64,000 nt of DNA from Gammaproteobacteria bacterium. GTDB taxonomy: Bacteria > Pseudomonadota > Gammaproteobacteria > Steroidobacterales > Woeseiaceae. The first letter of the stretch is position 1. Each line of letters begins with the position of its first letter. A program made the translations under genes and the position numbers. The notes under the pieces were generated by a model, which saw only the letters and a list, made by a program, of their open reading frames with translations, ran no database searches and had not been told where the DNA came from. The stretch lies in NCBI GenBank assembly GCA_009937615.1, contig JAACFB010000007.1, positions 30,445 to 94,444 on the forward strand, written 5' to 3'. Of the stretch, positions 1 to 8,344 are shown in pieces.

Positions 1-2103
1 ATGCAGGACACCTCGAGCGCCCAATATCGCATGCTGGAGGCTTTAACAGGTGGCTGGGAGGAGGGAGACGGTCGCACACTTTTTTGCGTCGGCGATCCGA
101 TGCAGTCCATTTACCGCTTTCGGAATGCCGAGGTCGGCCAATTTCTCCTGGCTCGGCGATCGGGGATCGGCAATCTGGCGCTGAAACCGCTGACACTAAG
201 GCGCAATTTTCGTTCCGGAGAAAATCTGGTCGACTGGTTCAATGAGGTGTTCCCGAGCGTTCTGTCGGAAAAGGACGATCCTCAGCAGAGCGCTGTCTCG
301 TATGCCGCTGCGGTCGCGGTCCCCAAGCTCGCGGGGCAGGGGGAGTGTACGGTGCACCCGGTATTTGGCGGCAACATCGCAGCGGAGGCCGAATCGGCAT
401 GCAATATCATCAAACAGACCCTGGAAGAAAATCCGGATTCCGACATGGCTGTGCTCGTCCGAAGTCGAAATCATCTGCCCAAGCTTTTGAGCCGCTTGCG
501 GAGAGAGGGTATTGCGTATCGCGCAGTTGAAATCGATCGGTTGACAGACCTTCCGGAAGTGATCGACCTGCTTGCCGTGACCAGGGCACTCGCGCACCCG
601 GGCGACCGTCTCGCCTGGCTGGCTCTCCTCCGCGCGCCATGGGCCGGCCTTGATTGGCGGGATTTGCATGCGCTGGTCATGGGGGATACGAGGTCTACCG
701 TCCGCGAGATATTGCACCAGCAAGAACGTCTGCAAAGGCTCAGCAAGTTAGGGCGCGAAGCCGCGGTCAGGGTACGAGAAGCTATGGACGCAGAACTGCA
801 TACGGGTCGCATGGATTCGCTCCGGTCCCGCGTCGAGCGAGTATGGATGGAGCTTGGTGGCCCGGTTATTCTCGAAAGTGCCCATGCGCTGGAAAATGTT
901 CACCGGTTTCTCGATGTCATTGAAAATCTCGAGGTGGCCGGCACGCTGCCGGACGTTGCCGAGCTCGAAGATGCCCTGGACCTCGTGCATGTTTCAAGCG
1001 ACAGCAATGCGCGATTGCAGATAATGACCATGCATCGTGCGAAGGGACTGCAATTTGACCACGTGCTGCTTTTTGGCCTGGGCAGGGTGCCGGGACGGCA
1101 TCGGCGCAGCGTATTAAGCTGGTTTGATGTCCCGGGCGAACATGGCCAGGATGAGAAGGTCATCAGTCCGATTGGACCCAGGGCCGAAGTTGAAAATGAC
1201 CCGGTGCATCGATTTATCGAAAGCATGGAGTCGGACAAGGACCGGAACGAAATGGGACGGTTGCTGTATGTCGCTTGTACCCGGGCACGGCGCTCCCTGC
1301 ACCTGCTAGGGCATGTGGAGGTCGCAGATGACGGGGAGGAGTTCAAGCCCGCGAAAGCGAATAGTTTGCTCAGTTTGCTGTGGTCAAAAGCAGGTAGCGA
1401 CTTCGAAACGGCTTTTCGGGCACAACGCGAGACGCTCAGCGAAGAGGACTCCGGACGCTGGACAATGCCGCGGCTACAGCGCTTCGATAGACGATGGCAG
1501 CTGCCGGATCTCGCAAAGTTGCCTGGCCAGACGCCTTTCGATGACACTGACGAATCGAACGAGTCTGTGGAGTTTTACTGGGTCGGCAGCGCTGCCCGTT
1601 TAGCGGGGACTGTCGTGCACCGATGGCTGCAGCTTGCCGCTGGTCACCAGGCCGAGCTCGACCTGGAGGATGTCGCGGCGATTGAGGCGACGACCCGGCG
1701 CTGGCTTGCCGAGATGGGCAGTGACTCGTCGGCGGGCGAAATGATCGTCGAGCGCGTGATTACGGCCTTGCGTCTAATGCGGGCTGATGAGAGCGGTCGC
1801 TGGTTACTCGATGGGGATGGTCACGCAGAACTCGCTTTGACCGGTGTCTTGAACGGCAAGCTGGAGTCCGTTGTTCTTGACAGGGTTCGAATCGATGACG
1901 AAGGCACGCATTGGATCGTTGATTACAAAACGAGTTCGCATGAAGGCGGCCAAATCAAGGAGTTTTTACAGGCCGAGTCGGATCGATATCGCCCACAACT
2001 CGCGAAGTACGCAAATTTGTACAAGAATTACAGCGGCGCGCCTGTGCGCTGTGCGCTCTATTTTCCACTGCTGCAGGAATTCATCGAAGTGCCGGTCACG
2101 TAG
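1..2103 (+). CDS. AddA/RecB-like UvrD-family helicase-nuclease, 5' truncated by window edge
   Basis: This is the C-terminal 700 residues of an SF1 helicase fused to a nuclease, acting in double-strand break processing. The first visible residues, QDTSSAQ, are the end of the Walker B stretch (DExQDTS in the family), so the true start lies upstream and the listed ATG is internal. Helicase motif III (GDPMQSIYRFR, about residues 31-41), an RRNFRS motif near 68, TMHRAKG near 344 and LLYVACTRAR near 420 follow in order. The C-terminus carries a PD-(D/E)xK nuclease: HRWLQLAAG, a central LDRVRIDD and VDYKTSS. This arrangement matches AddA and related RecB-type exonuclease subunits. The partner subunit would be expected upstream, outside the window. 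The gene is convergent with gspN, 12 bases apart. The family is clear; AddA versus another RecB-like clade is not settled. Confidence 0.88.
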   Translation: MQDTSSAQYRMLEALTGGWEEGDGRTLFCVGDPMQSIYRFRNAEVGQFLLARRSGIGNLALKPLTLRRNFRSGENLVDWFNEVFPSVLSEKDDPQQSAVSYAAAVAVPKLAGQGECTVHPVFGGNIAAEAESACNIIKQTLEENPDSDMAVLVRSRNHLPKLLSRLRREGIAYRAVEIDRLTDLPEVIDLLAVTRALAHPGDRLAWLALLRAPWAGLDWRDLHALVMGDTRSTVREILHQQERLQRLSKLGREAAVRVREAMDAELHTGRMDSLRSRVERVWMELGGPVILESAHALENVHRFLDVIENLEVAGTLPDVAELEDALDLVHVSSDSNARLQIMTMHRAKGLQFDHVLLFGLGRVPGRHRRSVLSWFDVPGEHGQDEKVISPIGPRAEVENDPVHRFIESMESDKDRNEMGRLLYVACTRARRSLHLLGHVEVADDGEEFKPAKANSLLSLLWSKAGSDFETAFRAQRETLSEEDSGRWTMPRLQRFDRRWQLPDLAKLPGQTPFDDTDESNESVEFYWVGSAARLAGTVVHRWLQLAAGHQAELDLEDVAAIEATTRRWLAEMGSDSSAGEMIVERVITALRLMRADESGRWLLDGDGHAELALTGVLNGKLESVVLDRVRIDDEGTHWIVDYKTSSHEGGQIKEFLQAESDRYRPQLAKYANLYKNYSGAPVRCALYFPLLQEFIEVPVT

Positions 2104-2115
2104 GCATTTTGAGCC

Positions 2116-2853
2116 CTACATTCTGCCCTCGAACTGATATATCCGGTTTACGCCATCATCGGCGAATGGCAGGCGCTGCATGAACTGCCTGAGATTTGGC
2201 GGCGTGCTCGCCTTTGGCGCGAGCAGGGCGACGAACTGATAGCTCAGATCCGGGGCAAGCCGAAGCTGCGCGTCAATGTCGATATCCCCGTCGCTGTCCT
2301 CGATCGCGACGAGAATGCCTGACCCGTCGCTGGAGATATCGGCTCGATAATCACCGAGCGACTCCCGATGCAGGCGCGGATCAACGAGGTCGGCAATTTC
2401 GAACCAGCCTGCCGCCGTCTTGGGGCCAGTCGAATCGGCGGTTAGTTCATCGAGCTGGACAGTCAGCGAGCCGGCAAGCCCCGGATTCTTGAGCACTGAT
2501 CGCAACGTTTGCAGCGGCAAAGCTGCCCGCAGATCCGTCACGGTTACGCCCCCGGCCAGGCCGACGCTGACATTGGCGGTGACAGTCCCGGACGAAGGCT
2601 TAGCTGTGACGGTGTAAGCGAGTGCGCCGGTTAATAACTGCGATGGTCGAATCTGCCAGCGCAGATCTCTCAGATAGACCCGGTTCGCCGCCGCTTCACC
2701 AGCGCTGCCGTTCCATACAGATCCGCTGATTCCCGCGAGTTTCACGGCCTGAGGCGCAAACAGCTGGTATGCAATACGGGCAGGAAAGACGATTAGGAGT
2801 CCCAATGCCAGCGTGAGCACTCCAATGAGTGCGGCGCGGCGAACGCTGAGCAT
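2116..2853 (-). CDS. gspN: Type II secretion system protein N
   Basis: GspN is an inner-membrane accessory subunit of the T2SS assembly platform. The 245-residue product has one N-terminal membrane segment (ALIGVLTLALGLLIVFPARI, about residues 8-27) and a periplasmic beta-rich remainder, as usual for the family. The start codon overlaps the gspM stop in a TGATG arrangement, so it is translationally coupled as the last gene of the gspGHIJKLMN operon. Identification rests on position plus architecture, since GspN diverges strongly in sequence. The ATG is the only sensible start given the overlap. Confidence 0.87.
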   Translation of the reverse strand: MLSVRRAALIGVLTLALGLLIVFPARIAYQLFAPQAVKLAGISGSVWNGSAGEAAANRVYLRDLRWQIRPSQLLTGALAYTVTAKPSSGTVTANVSVGLAGGVTVTDLRAALPLQTLRSVLKNPGLAGSLTVQLDELTADSTGPKTAAGWFEIADLVDPRLHRESLGDYRADISSDGSGILVAIEDSDGDIDIDAQLRLAPDLSYQFVALLAPKASTPPNLRQFMQRLPFADDGVNRIYQFEGRM

Positions 2854-3344
2854 CAGGGCGCGCGCTCGAGTGTCAGCGTGGCGTTGACGCGGCCCGGACC
2901 CGCCCGGCCGGTGGTGGAGAAGCTACCGGATGCAACCTGCATTCCATATTGGTTGCTCAAATCACCGAGCCAAAGCACCAGGTCGTCGAAAGCAACGTCC
3001 TCGAACTCGACCCGAATGCCGTTGCTCGTGGTTGGCTGGCTGCGTTTAAGCGCACTGTCGAGAGTCCTCGCGCGAAGTGACTGATCGACGATTACCACCG
3101 GAGTCTGTTGGGACATCGCGCCGGGTGATTGTTGATTGCCGGCGGTGGCCGGCGCCAAACCCCTTAACGGCCGCAATTCGGCCAGCGAGCGCTCCCACGT
3201 AGCAACGTTTTCGGCCATGGTTCGTTGGCTCTTGTCGAGTGGCAACCATACAAGCACATAACAAATTGCGATTACGACCGCGGCCGCACCGACGATGACA
3301 AATCCTTGCTCGCGTGATTCCAGGGTGTCGAACCAGTCCTTCAT
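2853..3344 (-). CDS. gspM: Type II secretion system protein M
   Basis: GspM is a bitopic inner-membrane protein that pairs with GspL to form the T2SS assembly platform. The 163-residue product shows a short cytoplasmic tail, one membrane helix (FVIVGAAAVVIAICYVLVWL, about residues 15-34) and a periplasmic ferredoxin-like domain, which is the normal size and layout. The ATG overlaps the gspL stop by four bases (ATGA), and its own stop overlaps the gspN start, so translation is coupled on both sides. Confidence 0.9.
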   Translation of the reverse strand: MKDWFDTLESREQGFVIVGAAAVVIAICYVLVWLPLDKSQRTMAENVATWERSLAELRPLRGLAPATAGNQQSPGAMSQQTPVVIVDQSLRARTLDSALKRSQPTTSNGIRVEFEDVAFDDLVLWLGDLSNQYGMQVASGSFSTTGRAGPGRVNATLTLERAP

Positions 3345-4615
3345 GCGCCTGCTTCCCGAATCTGAATCCTGCTGCTGATCTTGTCCCCGACCTGATCTGT
3401 CGATTGAATCGATGCGCTGAATCGGCCGGACTCGCTGACAATGCGCTGAATATTGTCGAGTGTCGCGACGTCCGGCGCGGTCAAGCGCACATCGACGACC
3501 CCGGCCCGGTAACTGATGGCTTCGATTTCGGCCGTCGTGTTTTGCTGCATGGCTTGCCCGAGCTGCTGGAGCGAGGGCAGAAACAGCTCTGATGCCACAG
3601 GTGCGCCGACGCTCCGCCGCACGGAGTTGACCGTACTGACGGGATCGACAATTTCGCGAGCATCATTCGGCCGGATGGCGCGATACTCCTGAGTGAATTG
3701 TGCCTTGAGCGCCGCTTCATCCTTCGTCAAGCGATAATAATCGACAGTTTTTCCGCCGAATCCGAGGACAACGAGTGCCAGCAAGAGCATAGCGACGTGC
3801 CGCCAGGGCTTGAAGATCCGTGCCAGCTCGGTTTTAGGACCGAATGGCCCTTGCAGGAGGTTGATTCCGCGACCGGCAGCGACGGTTACTGCCAGGCGCG
3901 GAAGAATGCCGTCCGGCAAGAGGTTGATGTCGACGCTGGCGAGCTCACTGCGCAGCGCGTTCCAGTCGTGTTGAAAGCGTTCTTCATCGGCGGGACTGCA
4001 AAAGACCAGTAAGTGAGCCGGTGCGGCGCCAGTCAGTGCTCCGTCTTCGGCGGGCCGCTTCGCATCATCGAGGGCGCCGAAAAGCGCTAGTACGTCGCTT
4101 GGTTTTGCATCCTGCAGGACGAACTCGTTGTCACCGCCGTCATTCACCATGATCTGATCTTCAGCGACGAGCATACTGACCGTACCCGGTATGCTCGCCA
4201 GCCCATGATTTTCGGGGATAATCTGGGCCGCAGATAGGCCGGCCGCATCGAGCAGGCTCAGCCATACACGCATCTGCTCGAGGGAAACCACTGCAACGGG
4301 CAGCTGGCCGCTCTCTCCGCGTTTTCCAGCCGCAAAATGCAGGTTATCTACGTCGTCCGCGAGATTTTCCTCGAGCGCAAACGGCAGTGCCGCCAGGAGC
4401 CGTGCTCCGCCGCGTACCGGAATATCGACTGTCGTCGTCAATACTTCCGTCGCCGGCACGAGCACGATCACGCTGCGATCGGCTACGTCCTTTGCTGCCT
4501 CGGCGATCGGGCCCGTCACGAGGGAGCTTCGCCGCGTGCCATTGCTATCGACGGCGATCCAGCTGGCGGCCTGCTCGGGATCCGAGCCGAGCCGAATGAC
4601 CAGATAGTCTGCCAT
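3341..4615 (-). CDS. gspL: Type II secretion system protein L
   Basis: GspL links the cytoplasmic ATPase GspE to the inner-membrane platform. The 424-residue product has an N-terminal actin-like cytoplasmic domain beginning YLVIRLGSDPEQAASW, a single membrane segment around residues 265-285 (AMLLLALVVLGFGGKTV) and a C-terminal periplasmic ferredoxin-like domain that pairs with GspM. Length and order are typical. It lies two bases after gspK and overlaps gspM by four. No gspE is present in the window, so its partner must be encoded elsewhere. Confidence 0.92.
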   Translation of the reverse strand: MADYLVIRLGSDPEQAASWIAVDSNGTRRSSLVTGPIAEAAKDVADRSVIVLVPATEVLTTTVDIPVRGGARLLAALPFALEENLADDVDNLHFAAGKRGESGQLPVAVVSLEQMRVWLSLLDAAGLSAAQIIPENHGLASIPGTVSMLVAEDQIMVNDGGDNEFVLQDAKPSDVLALFGALDDAKRPAEDGALTGAAPAHLLVFCSPADEERFQHDWNALRSELASVDINLLPDGILPRLAVTVAAGRGINLLQGPFGPKTELARIFKPWRHVAMLLLALVVLGFGGKTVDYYRLTKDEAALKAQFTQEYRAIRPNDAREIVDPVSTVNSVRRSVGAPVASELFLPSLQQLGQAMQQNTTAEIEAISYRAGVVDVRLTAPDVATLDNIQRIVSESGRFSASIQSTDQVGDKISSRIQIREAGA

Positions 4616-4617
4616 AG

Positions 4618-5541
4618 TCAGGTTGTCCCCAGGCTGCGCAGGATCGGAGTCACATCACCCCGAGGCCCGCGTTCCAGTATGCTGAAAAACGTTATCCGCA
4701 CCGTATCAATCCGCACGATGACCTTCAATTGAAAAAAGCTCGAGGCTTCCTCGAGCTGGTTTAACACCTCTGGCGTCACGAGGGAAGAAAAAGAGCCCGC
4801 GAGGTCCACAAAGCCTGCGTCCGCGCGTTCTGACAGCAGACGCTCCACATCGGCCGCGGTCAAATTTTCGTCGAGCGACTGCAACACGGGGCCCGTTGCC
4901 GTATTCACGTTAATCGCGGTTCGCCCGGGTAAGGCCGTTATATGCGGCAACAATGTGTCGATGCTGGCTTTATCAATTCCCTCCAGAGCTGCGATCTCAC
5001 TGGCACTGGATAATATCTGGTTTGCGGTACGGTAGGGCGGTATCAAGCCCGAATAGATGGCATCTTCGGCACCGTCCGGAAATTCCGCATCCTGATCGGC
5101 ATCCAACCAGTCTGCAGCGATTCCCGCAAATCGGGGATCGATATCCAGCGTTAGGAGCAGGCGCCGGAACTGCTCAACTGACGGTTCGTCTATGGCGCCA
5201 TCCTGACCGATCAGGTTGTTGATATTGAAGCGTCCCTGCAGGTCCTCAATAGCGCCAAAGACTTCACCGCCGTCGATTGGCAAACCTGGCAGATCGCTGG
5301 CCCAGATTTCGCCAAGATGATCGACATCTGAATCTTCGAGGTCCTGACGCAGGATACTTTGTATCCAGCTCTCGGCACCAAAGGCGACGTTTATGGCCTG
5401 ATCCTGGTTCAACAGCACGATCGTTCGCCGGAGATCAAGTGAGTTGTCCCATTCAAGGCTGTAGGTCAGGGTGGTTACGAGCGCCATTATAAGTAACGCC
5501 GTAATGAGGGCGACGCCGTTATTTTGCCGACGACGAATCAT
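4618..5541 (-). CDS. gspK: Type II secretion system minor pseudopilin K
   Basis: GspK is the large minor pseudopilin that caps the pseudopilus tip with GspI and GspJ. The ORF track extends to 5673, but the real start is the internal ATG encoding MIRRRQNNG-VALITALL, because this supplies the prepilin-peptidase site (G|VALITALL) and gives the usual four-base ATGA overlap with gspJ. The 307-residue product has the N-terminal hydrophobic helix and a long alpha domain ending in the INVNTATGPVLQSL helix-hairpin-helix-like stretch characteristic of GspK. As usual for GspK, the Glu at +5 of mature pseudopilins is absent. Confidence 0.92.
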   Translation of the reverse strand: MIRRRQNNGVALITALLIMALVTTLTYSLEWDNSLDLRRTIVLLNQDQAINVAFGAESWIQSILRQDLEDSDVDHLGEIWASDLPGLPIDGGEVFGAIEDLQGRFNINNLIGQDGAIDEPSVEQFRRLLLTLDIDPRFAGIAADWLDADQDAEFPDGAEDAIYSGLIPPYRTANQILSSASEIAALEGIDKASIDTLLPHITALPGRTAINVNTATGPVLQSLDENLTAADVERLLSERADAGFVDLAGSFSSLVTPEVLNQLEEASSFFQLKVIVRIDTVRITFFSILERGPRGDVTPILRSLGTT

Positions 5542-6152
5542 GGCGCAACCTCGATCAACCGGCTGAGTTCGCCCTCGTCTGCGAGCGTGAGTATGATCTC
5601 GACTGCGCGAGGGCGGGCGCGAGCAAAAACCTCGGCACCAGGTTGTTCTGAGGGTGGCCATATGTCGCTCCACTCTCCGTTGTCCTGATAGTAGCGAAAC
5701 TGCAGGCTCTCTACGTTATCCAGCAGCACCGTGACCACCGGTTCATTGGCGAACGTGCGGTCAAGCACGTTCCAGTGATACCGAACCAGTTCATCGCCTT
5801 CTAATCGATAAGCAGCGCGTTGCAGCGTGCTGCGTGGCAGCCCGGCCGGGTTGCCCCAGCCTGCACGCGTCAATTCAAGCGCAAAATCACCGGACAATGT
5901 GGTCAATAAAGCCGGCGAAAGAGTATCGCCGAATTCAGTTCGCACCGGTCGCGGACTCGTCTGCATCAGGTCGGAACTCAGCAACCGCATGGTTCGTTGG
6001 ACGGACTGCAGCCGGTTCATGCGGGCGTTGAGTAGATCGGCACTGGACAACGTGCTGCCCAGCGCAGCGTACGCCAGGGAGGACATCACACCGAAGATCG
6101 CGAGCGCGACGAGGATCTCGATTAACGTAAATGCCCGAACCAGCCGCTTCAT
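5538..6152 (-). CDS. gspJ: Type II secretion system minor pseudopilin J
   Basis: GspJ is a minor pseudopilin of the T2SS tip complex. I chose the ATG at 6152 (MKRLVRAFTLIEILVAL) because it overlaps the gspI stop by four bases; the track start at 6188 would overlap gspI by 40. The product is 204 residues with the class III N-terminal helix and a beta-rich C-terminal domain. The residue before the prepilin-peptidase cut is alanine (RA|FTLIE) rather than the almost invariant glycine seen in the neighbouring G, H, I and K proteins. Ala is known to be tolerated in some pilins. Confidence 0.92.
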   Translation of the reverse strand: MKRLVRAFTLIEILVALAIFGVMSSLAYAALGSTLSSADLLNARMNRLQSVQRTMRLLSSDLMQTSPRPVRTEFGDTLSPALLTTLSGDFALELTRAGWGNPAGLPRSTLQRAAYRLEGDELVRYHWNVLDRTFANEPVVTVLLDNVESLQFRYYQDNGEWSDIWPPSEQPGAEVFARARPRAVEIILTLADEGELSRLIEVAP

Positions 6153-6583
6153 TCGCGCGCGCCGCTGCTTTGCGTGTTGCGGTTCCATGATCGATTGCTC
6201 TGGCCCGGCGCAACCGGCTCACCGATAAATCCCGTTACCGTACGGATGTTATCGATGCTGCCGGGGTACGAAACGGATACGTCCAGCCGGTAAAGATCTT
6301 GGACGCCCGTCTCGGATACCACGGCGCGCCAGTGCCATTCGGTTCCGGCGTAATCGACATCCCCCTCCGTGGAGCTCACATCCGGCAAAACGTTGGCAAG
6401 GCGCATCTCGGCAATCTTGTTTTGCGCGATCCAGCTCGCATACGTGCGCTCACGCATCACGTTCGCAGTATCGATCATTTGCCCCATCTTGCTCGCTATT
6501 GCCAGCAATGACAGCCCGATGATGGCGAGTGCCACCATGACTTCGATCAGGGTAAATCCATGCTGCTCAGGGGAAACGCGCAA
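6149..6583 (-). CDS. gspI: Type II secretion system minor pseudopilin I
   Basis: GspI is the minor pseudopilin that nucleates the GspI-J-K tip complex. The 144-residue product begins MRVSPEQHG|FTLIEVMVAL, a canonical prepilin-peptidase site with Glu at +5, followed by the hydrophobic helix and a small globular domain. The start lies four bases after the gspH stop, and its end overlaps gspJ. Length is slightly longer than the typical GspI because of a polar C-terminal tail (SNRSWNRNTQSSGARE). Confidence 0.92.
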   Translation of the reverse strand: MRVSPEQHGFTLIEVMVALAIIGLSLLAIASKMGQMIDTANVMRERTYASWIAQNKIAEMRLANVLPDVSSTEGDVDYAGTEWHWRAVVSETGVQDLYRLDVSVSYPGSIDNIRTVTGFIGEPVAPGQSNRSWNRNTQSSGARE

Positions 6584-6587
6584 TTAT

Positions 6588-7148
6588 CTAATCGTCCTCG
6601 GTCAGTAGTTCGAGAGAGCCGGTCAGTCCGCCACGAAGCGCAACTGCCTGGTTGGAATCGCTGCGGAGCACATGCAGCTCAAACGGCGTTATGTCTCCGC
6701 TCGAAAATACAAGAATATGCGGGGTGTACGTTTCTTTGGGTCCGGCGGCGCCGACCATATCAGGATTGTCGAAATCAGCAGGTTCATCTTCGAGCATGAT
6801 GTTCCGGCCCTCAAGATAAAGCTCGAGCTCAATATCTTCGGGTAACTGCCGCATTCGAAAGGTAGCGTCCCCGACCAGGTCGCCCCACTGATTTGTAAAG
6901 GGATTGTACTCAACGAACCGGTACGAATGAGCCATGAGCTCGAGCCCTAACTCGCGCCCCTGCATCACTGCCTCATCCTGAGCTACTTCGACGAGCGAGA
7001 TAAGGCGACGCGCTTCTGTCTGGAGCTCACGGTCGTCCCCCAATAATCCAAGTGACAGGAGCGCGACGGACGACACGATACCGATGATTACGATCACGAC
7101 CAGTATCTCGATCAGAGAAAAGCCGTTACGCCGACCTGCAATAGTCAT
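6588..7148 (-). CDS. gspH: Type II secretion system minor pseudopilin H
   Basis: GspH is a minor pseudopilin. The 186-residue product starts MTIAGRRNG|FSLIEILVVIVII, with a correct Gly at -1 and Glu at +5 for the prepilin peptidase, then a beta-sandwich domain. It lies 32 bases downstream of gspG, the largest gap in the operon, which may allow the usual excess of major pseudopilin GspG over minor ones. I see no clear terminator in that gap. Confidence 0.92.
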   Translation of the reverse strand: MTIAGRRNGFSLIEILVVIVIIGIVSSVALLSLGLLGDDRELQTEARRLISLVEVAQDEAVMQGRELGLELMAHSYRFVEYNPFTNQWGDLVGDATFRMRQLPEDIELELYLEGRNIMLEDEPADFDNPDMVGAAGPKETYTPHILVFSSGDITPFELHVLRSDSNQAVALRGGLTGSLELLTEDD

Positions 7149-7180
7149 GACCAGTAAATGACGTAGAGGTAACTGAGGAT

Positions 7181-7633
7181 TTAGTTGAGATCCCAGTTGC
7201 CGATGTCAGCGTCGACGCCTTCACCGCCAGGCCGCCCATCGCGTCCCAGTGTATAGATGTCGATCTCGCCCTTATTCCCGGGATTGAGGTACAGGTACGG
7301 ATTGCCCCAGGGATCTTGCGGTACCCGGTCCATGTAGCCGCCGGGTTTCCAGTTCTTGATGCCTGGGTCTGCCGGTTTCGTGACGAGCGATTCGAGTCCT
7401 TGCTCCGTGGACGGGTAGCTGAAGTTGTCGAGACGATAAAACTTGAGGGCATTTTCGAGATTCGATATCTCGGCCTTCGCTTTGGTGATCTGGGCGTCAT
7501 CAACACGGCCAATGACATTGGGCGCCACGATAGCCGCCAGGATGCCGATAATAATCACGACGACCATGATTTCGATGAGCGTAAAGCCATTTTGATCGCT
7601 ACAAACGGCCGGATGGTTCGGTTTGTGCTTCAC
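7181..7633 (-). CDS. gspG: Type II secretion system major pseudopilin G
   Basis: GspG is the major subunit of the T2SS pseudopilus. The 150-residue product has a 15-residue leader ending QNG|FTLIEIMVVVIIIGILAA, the long hydrophobic helix, and the family signature in the globular domain (YPSTEQGLESLV and VPQDPWGNPYLYL, with acidic calcium-site residues such as DIYTLGRDG). It is the first gene of the minus-strand gspGHIJKLMN operon and is divergent from rrtA across 72 bases. GspC, D, E and F are not in the window. Confidence 0.96.
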   Translation of the reverse strand: MKHKPNHPAVCSDQNGFTLIEIMVVVIIIGILAAIVAPNVIGRVDDAQITKAKAEISNLENALKFYRLDNFSYPSTEQGLESLVTKPADPGIKNWKPGGYMDRVPQDPWGNPYLYLNPGNKGEIDIYTLGRDGRPGGEGVDADIGNWDLN

Positions 7634-7705
7634 TCCGCTACTCCATAACAGACGGCAGAGCGCCTGAATTGACTCAATTAATGATTAAACGTCAGTATAC
7701 CAAAC

Positions 7706-8323
7706 ATGGGGTTATACAAACGTGACTCTGGTCGCCGCCAATGGCTTGCAATGCGCTGCTGGGGGCTGCCAATCAGCATCATTACGCTCGCCGGACTGTT
7801 TGCCTTTGCAGGAGAACCCGGGCGGGAGTGGCTGCGCTATGAACGTGCCGGAATCGCCGCGGGTGAGGCCTGGCGCCTGGTCACCGGTCACCTGGTGCAT
7901 CTGAACGTATCGCACTTTGCGCTAAATTCGGCCGGCATGGCGTTGGTTTGGTACCTTGTCGGCACCTACTTTGAACTGCGGTTCTGGCTATTGTTGATAG
8001 TCATGATCGTCGCCGGAATCGATCTCGGTTTCTGGGTTCTGGAGCCGCAGCTTGCCTGGTACGTCGGCCTGTCCGGCTTGCTCCACGGGATCCTCGCAGC
8101 CGGCATTGTCGGCGGAATTCGCGCAAAGCGGCGGGAGGCGTGGTGGCTGGGCATGCTTGTGATGACGAAACTCGGCTACGAGCAGTTGCTCGGACCGATC
8201 CCCGGCTCTGAGGAATCGGCGGGTGGCGCCGTGGTTGTAGCCGCGCATCTATTTGGCGCAATCACAGGCGCCGTAGCGAGCTTTTTCATACCCATTAGAG
8301 TCCGGATCAATGCATCGATATAA
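7706..8323 (+). CDS. rrtA: Rhombosortase (rhomboid-family intramembrane serine protease)
   Basis: Rhombosortases cleave GlyGly-CTERM tails from proteins exported through the T2SS and anchor or release them at the cell surface. The 205-residue product has about six membrane segments, an HLVHLNVSHFALN stretch matching the rhomboid HxxxN-type loop, the catalytic GLSGLLHG (Ser near residue 117) and a C-terminal AAHLFGAITGAV carrying the second catalytic His. It is divergent from the T2SS pseudopilin operon, which fits the known co-occurrence of rhombosortase and T2SS. The first ATG lacks a clear Shine-Dalgarno sequence; an internal ATG at 7751 is an alternative. No GlyGly-CTERM substrate is visible in the window. 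Confidence 0.88.
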   Translation: MGLYKRDSGRRQWLAMRCWGLPISIITLAGLFAFAGEPGREWLRYERAGIAAGEAWRLVTGHLVHLNVSHFALNSAGMALVWYLVGTYFELRFWLLLIVMIVAGIDLGFWVLEPQLAWYVGLSGLLHGILAAGIVGGIRAKRREAWWLGMLVMTKLGYEQLLGPIPGSEESAGGAVVVAAHLFGAITGAVASFFIPIRVRINASI

Positions 8324-8344
8324 TCCGCAACGCAAACCCACTAG

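Noticed and set aside
7694-7719. Sigma-70 promoter for gspG (TATACT with TTGTAT)
   Set aside because: The two hexamers are only 14 bases apart, too short to claim.
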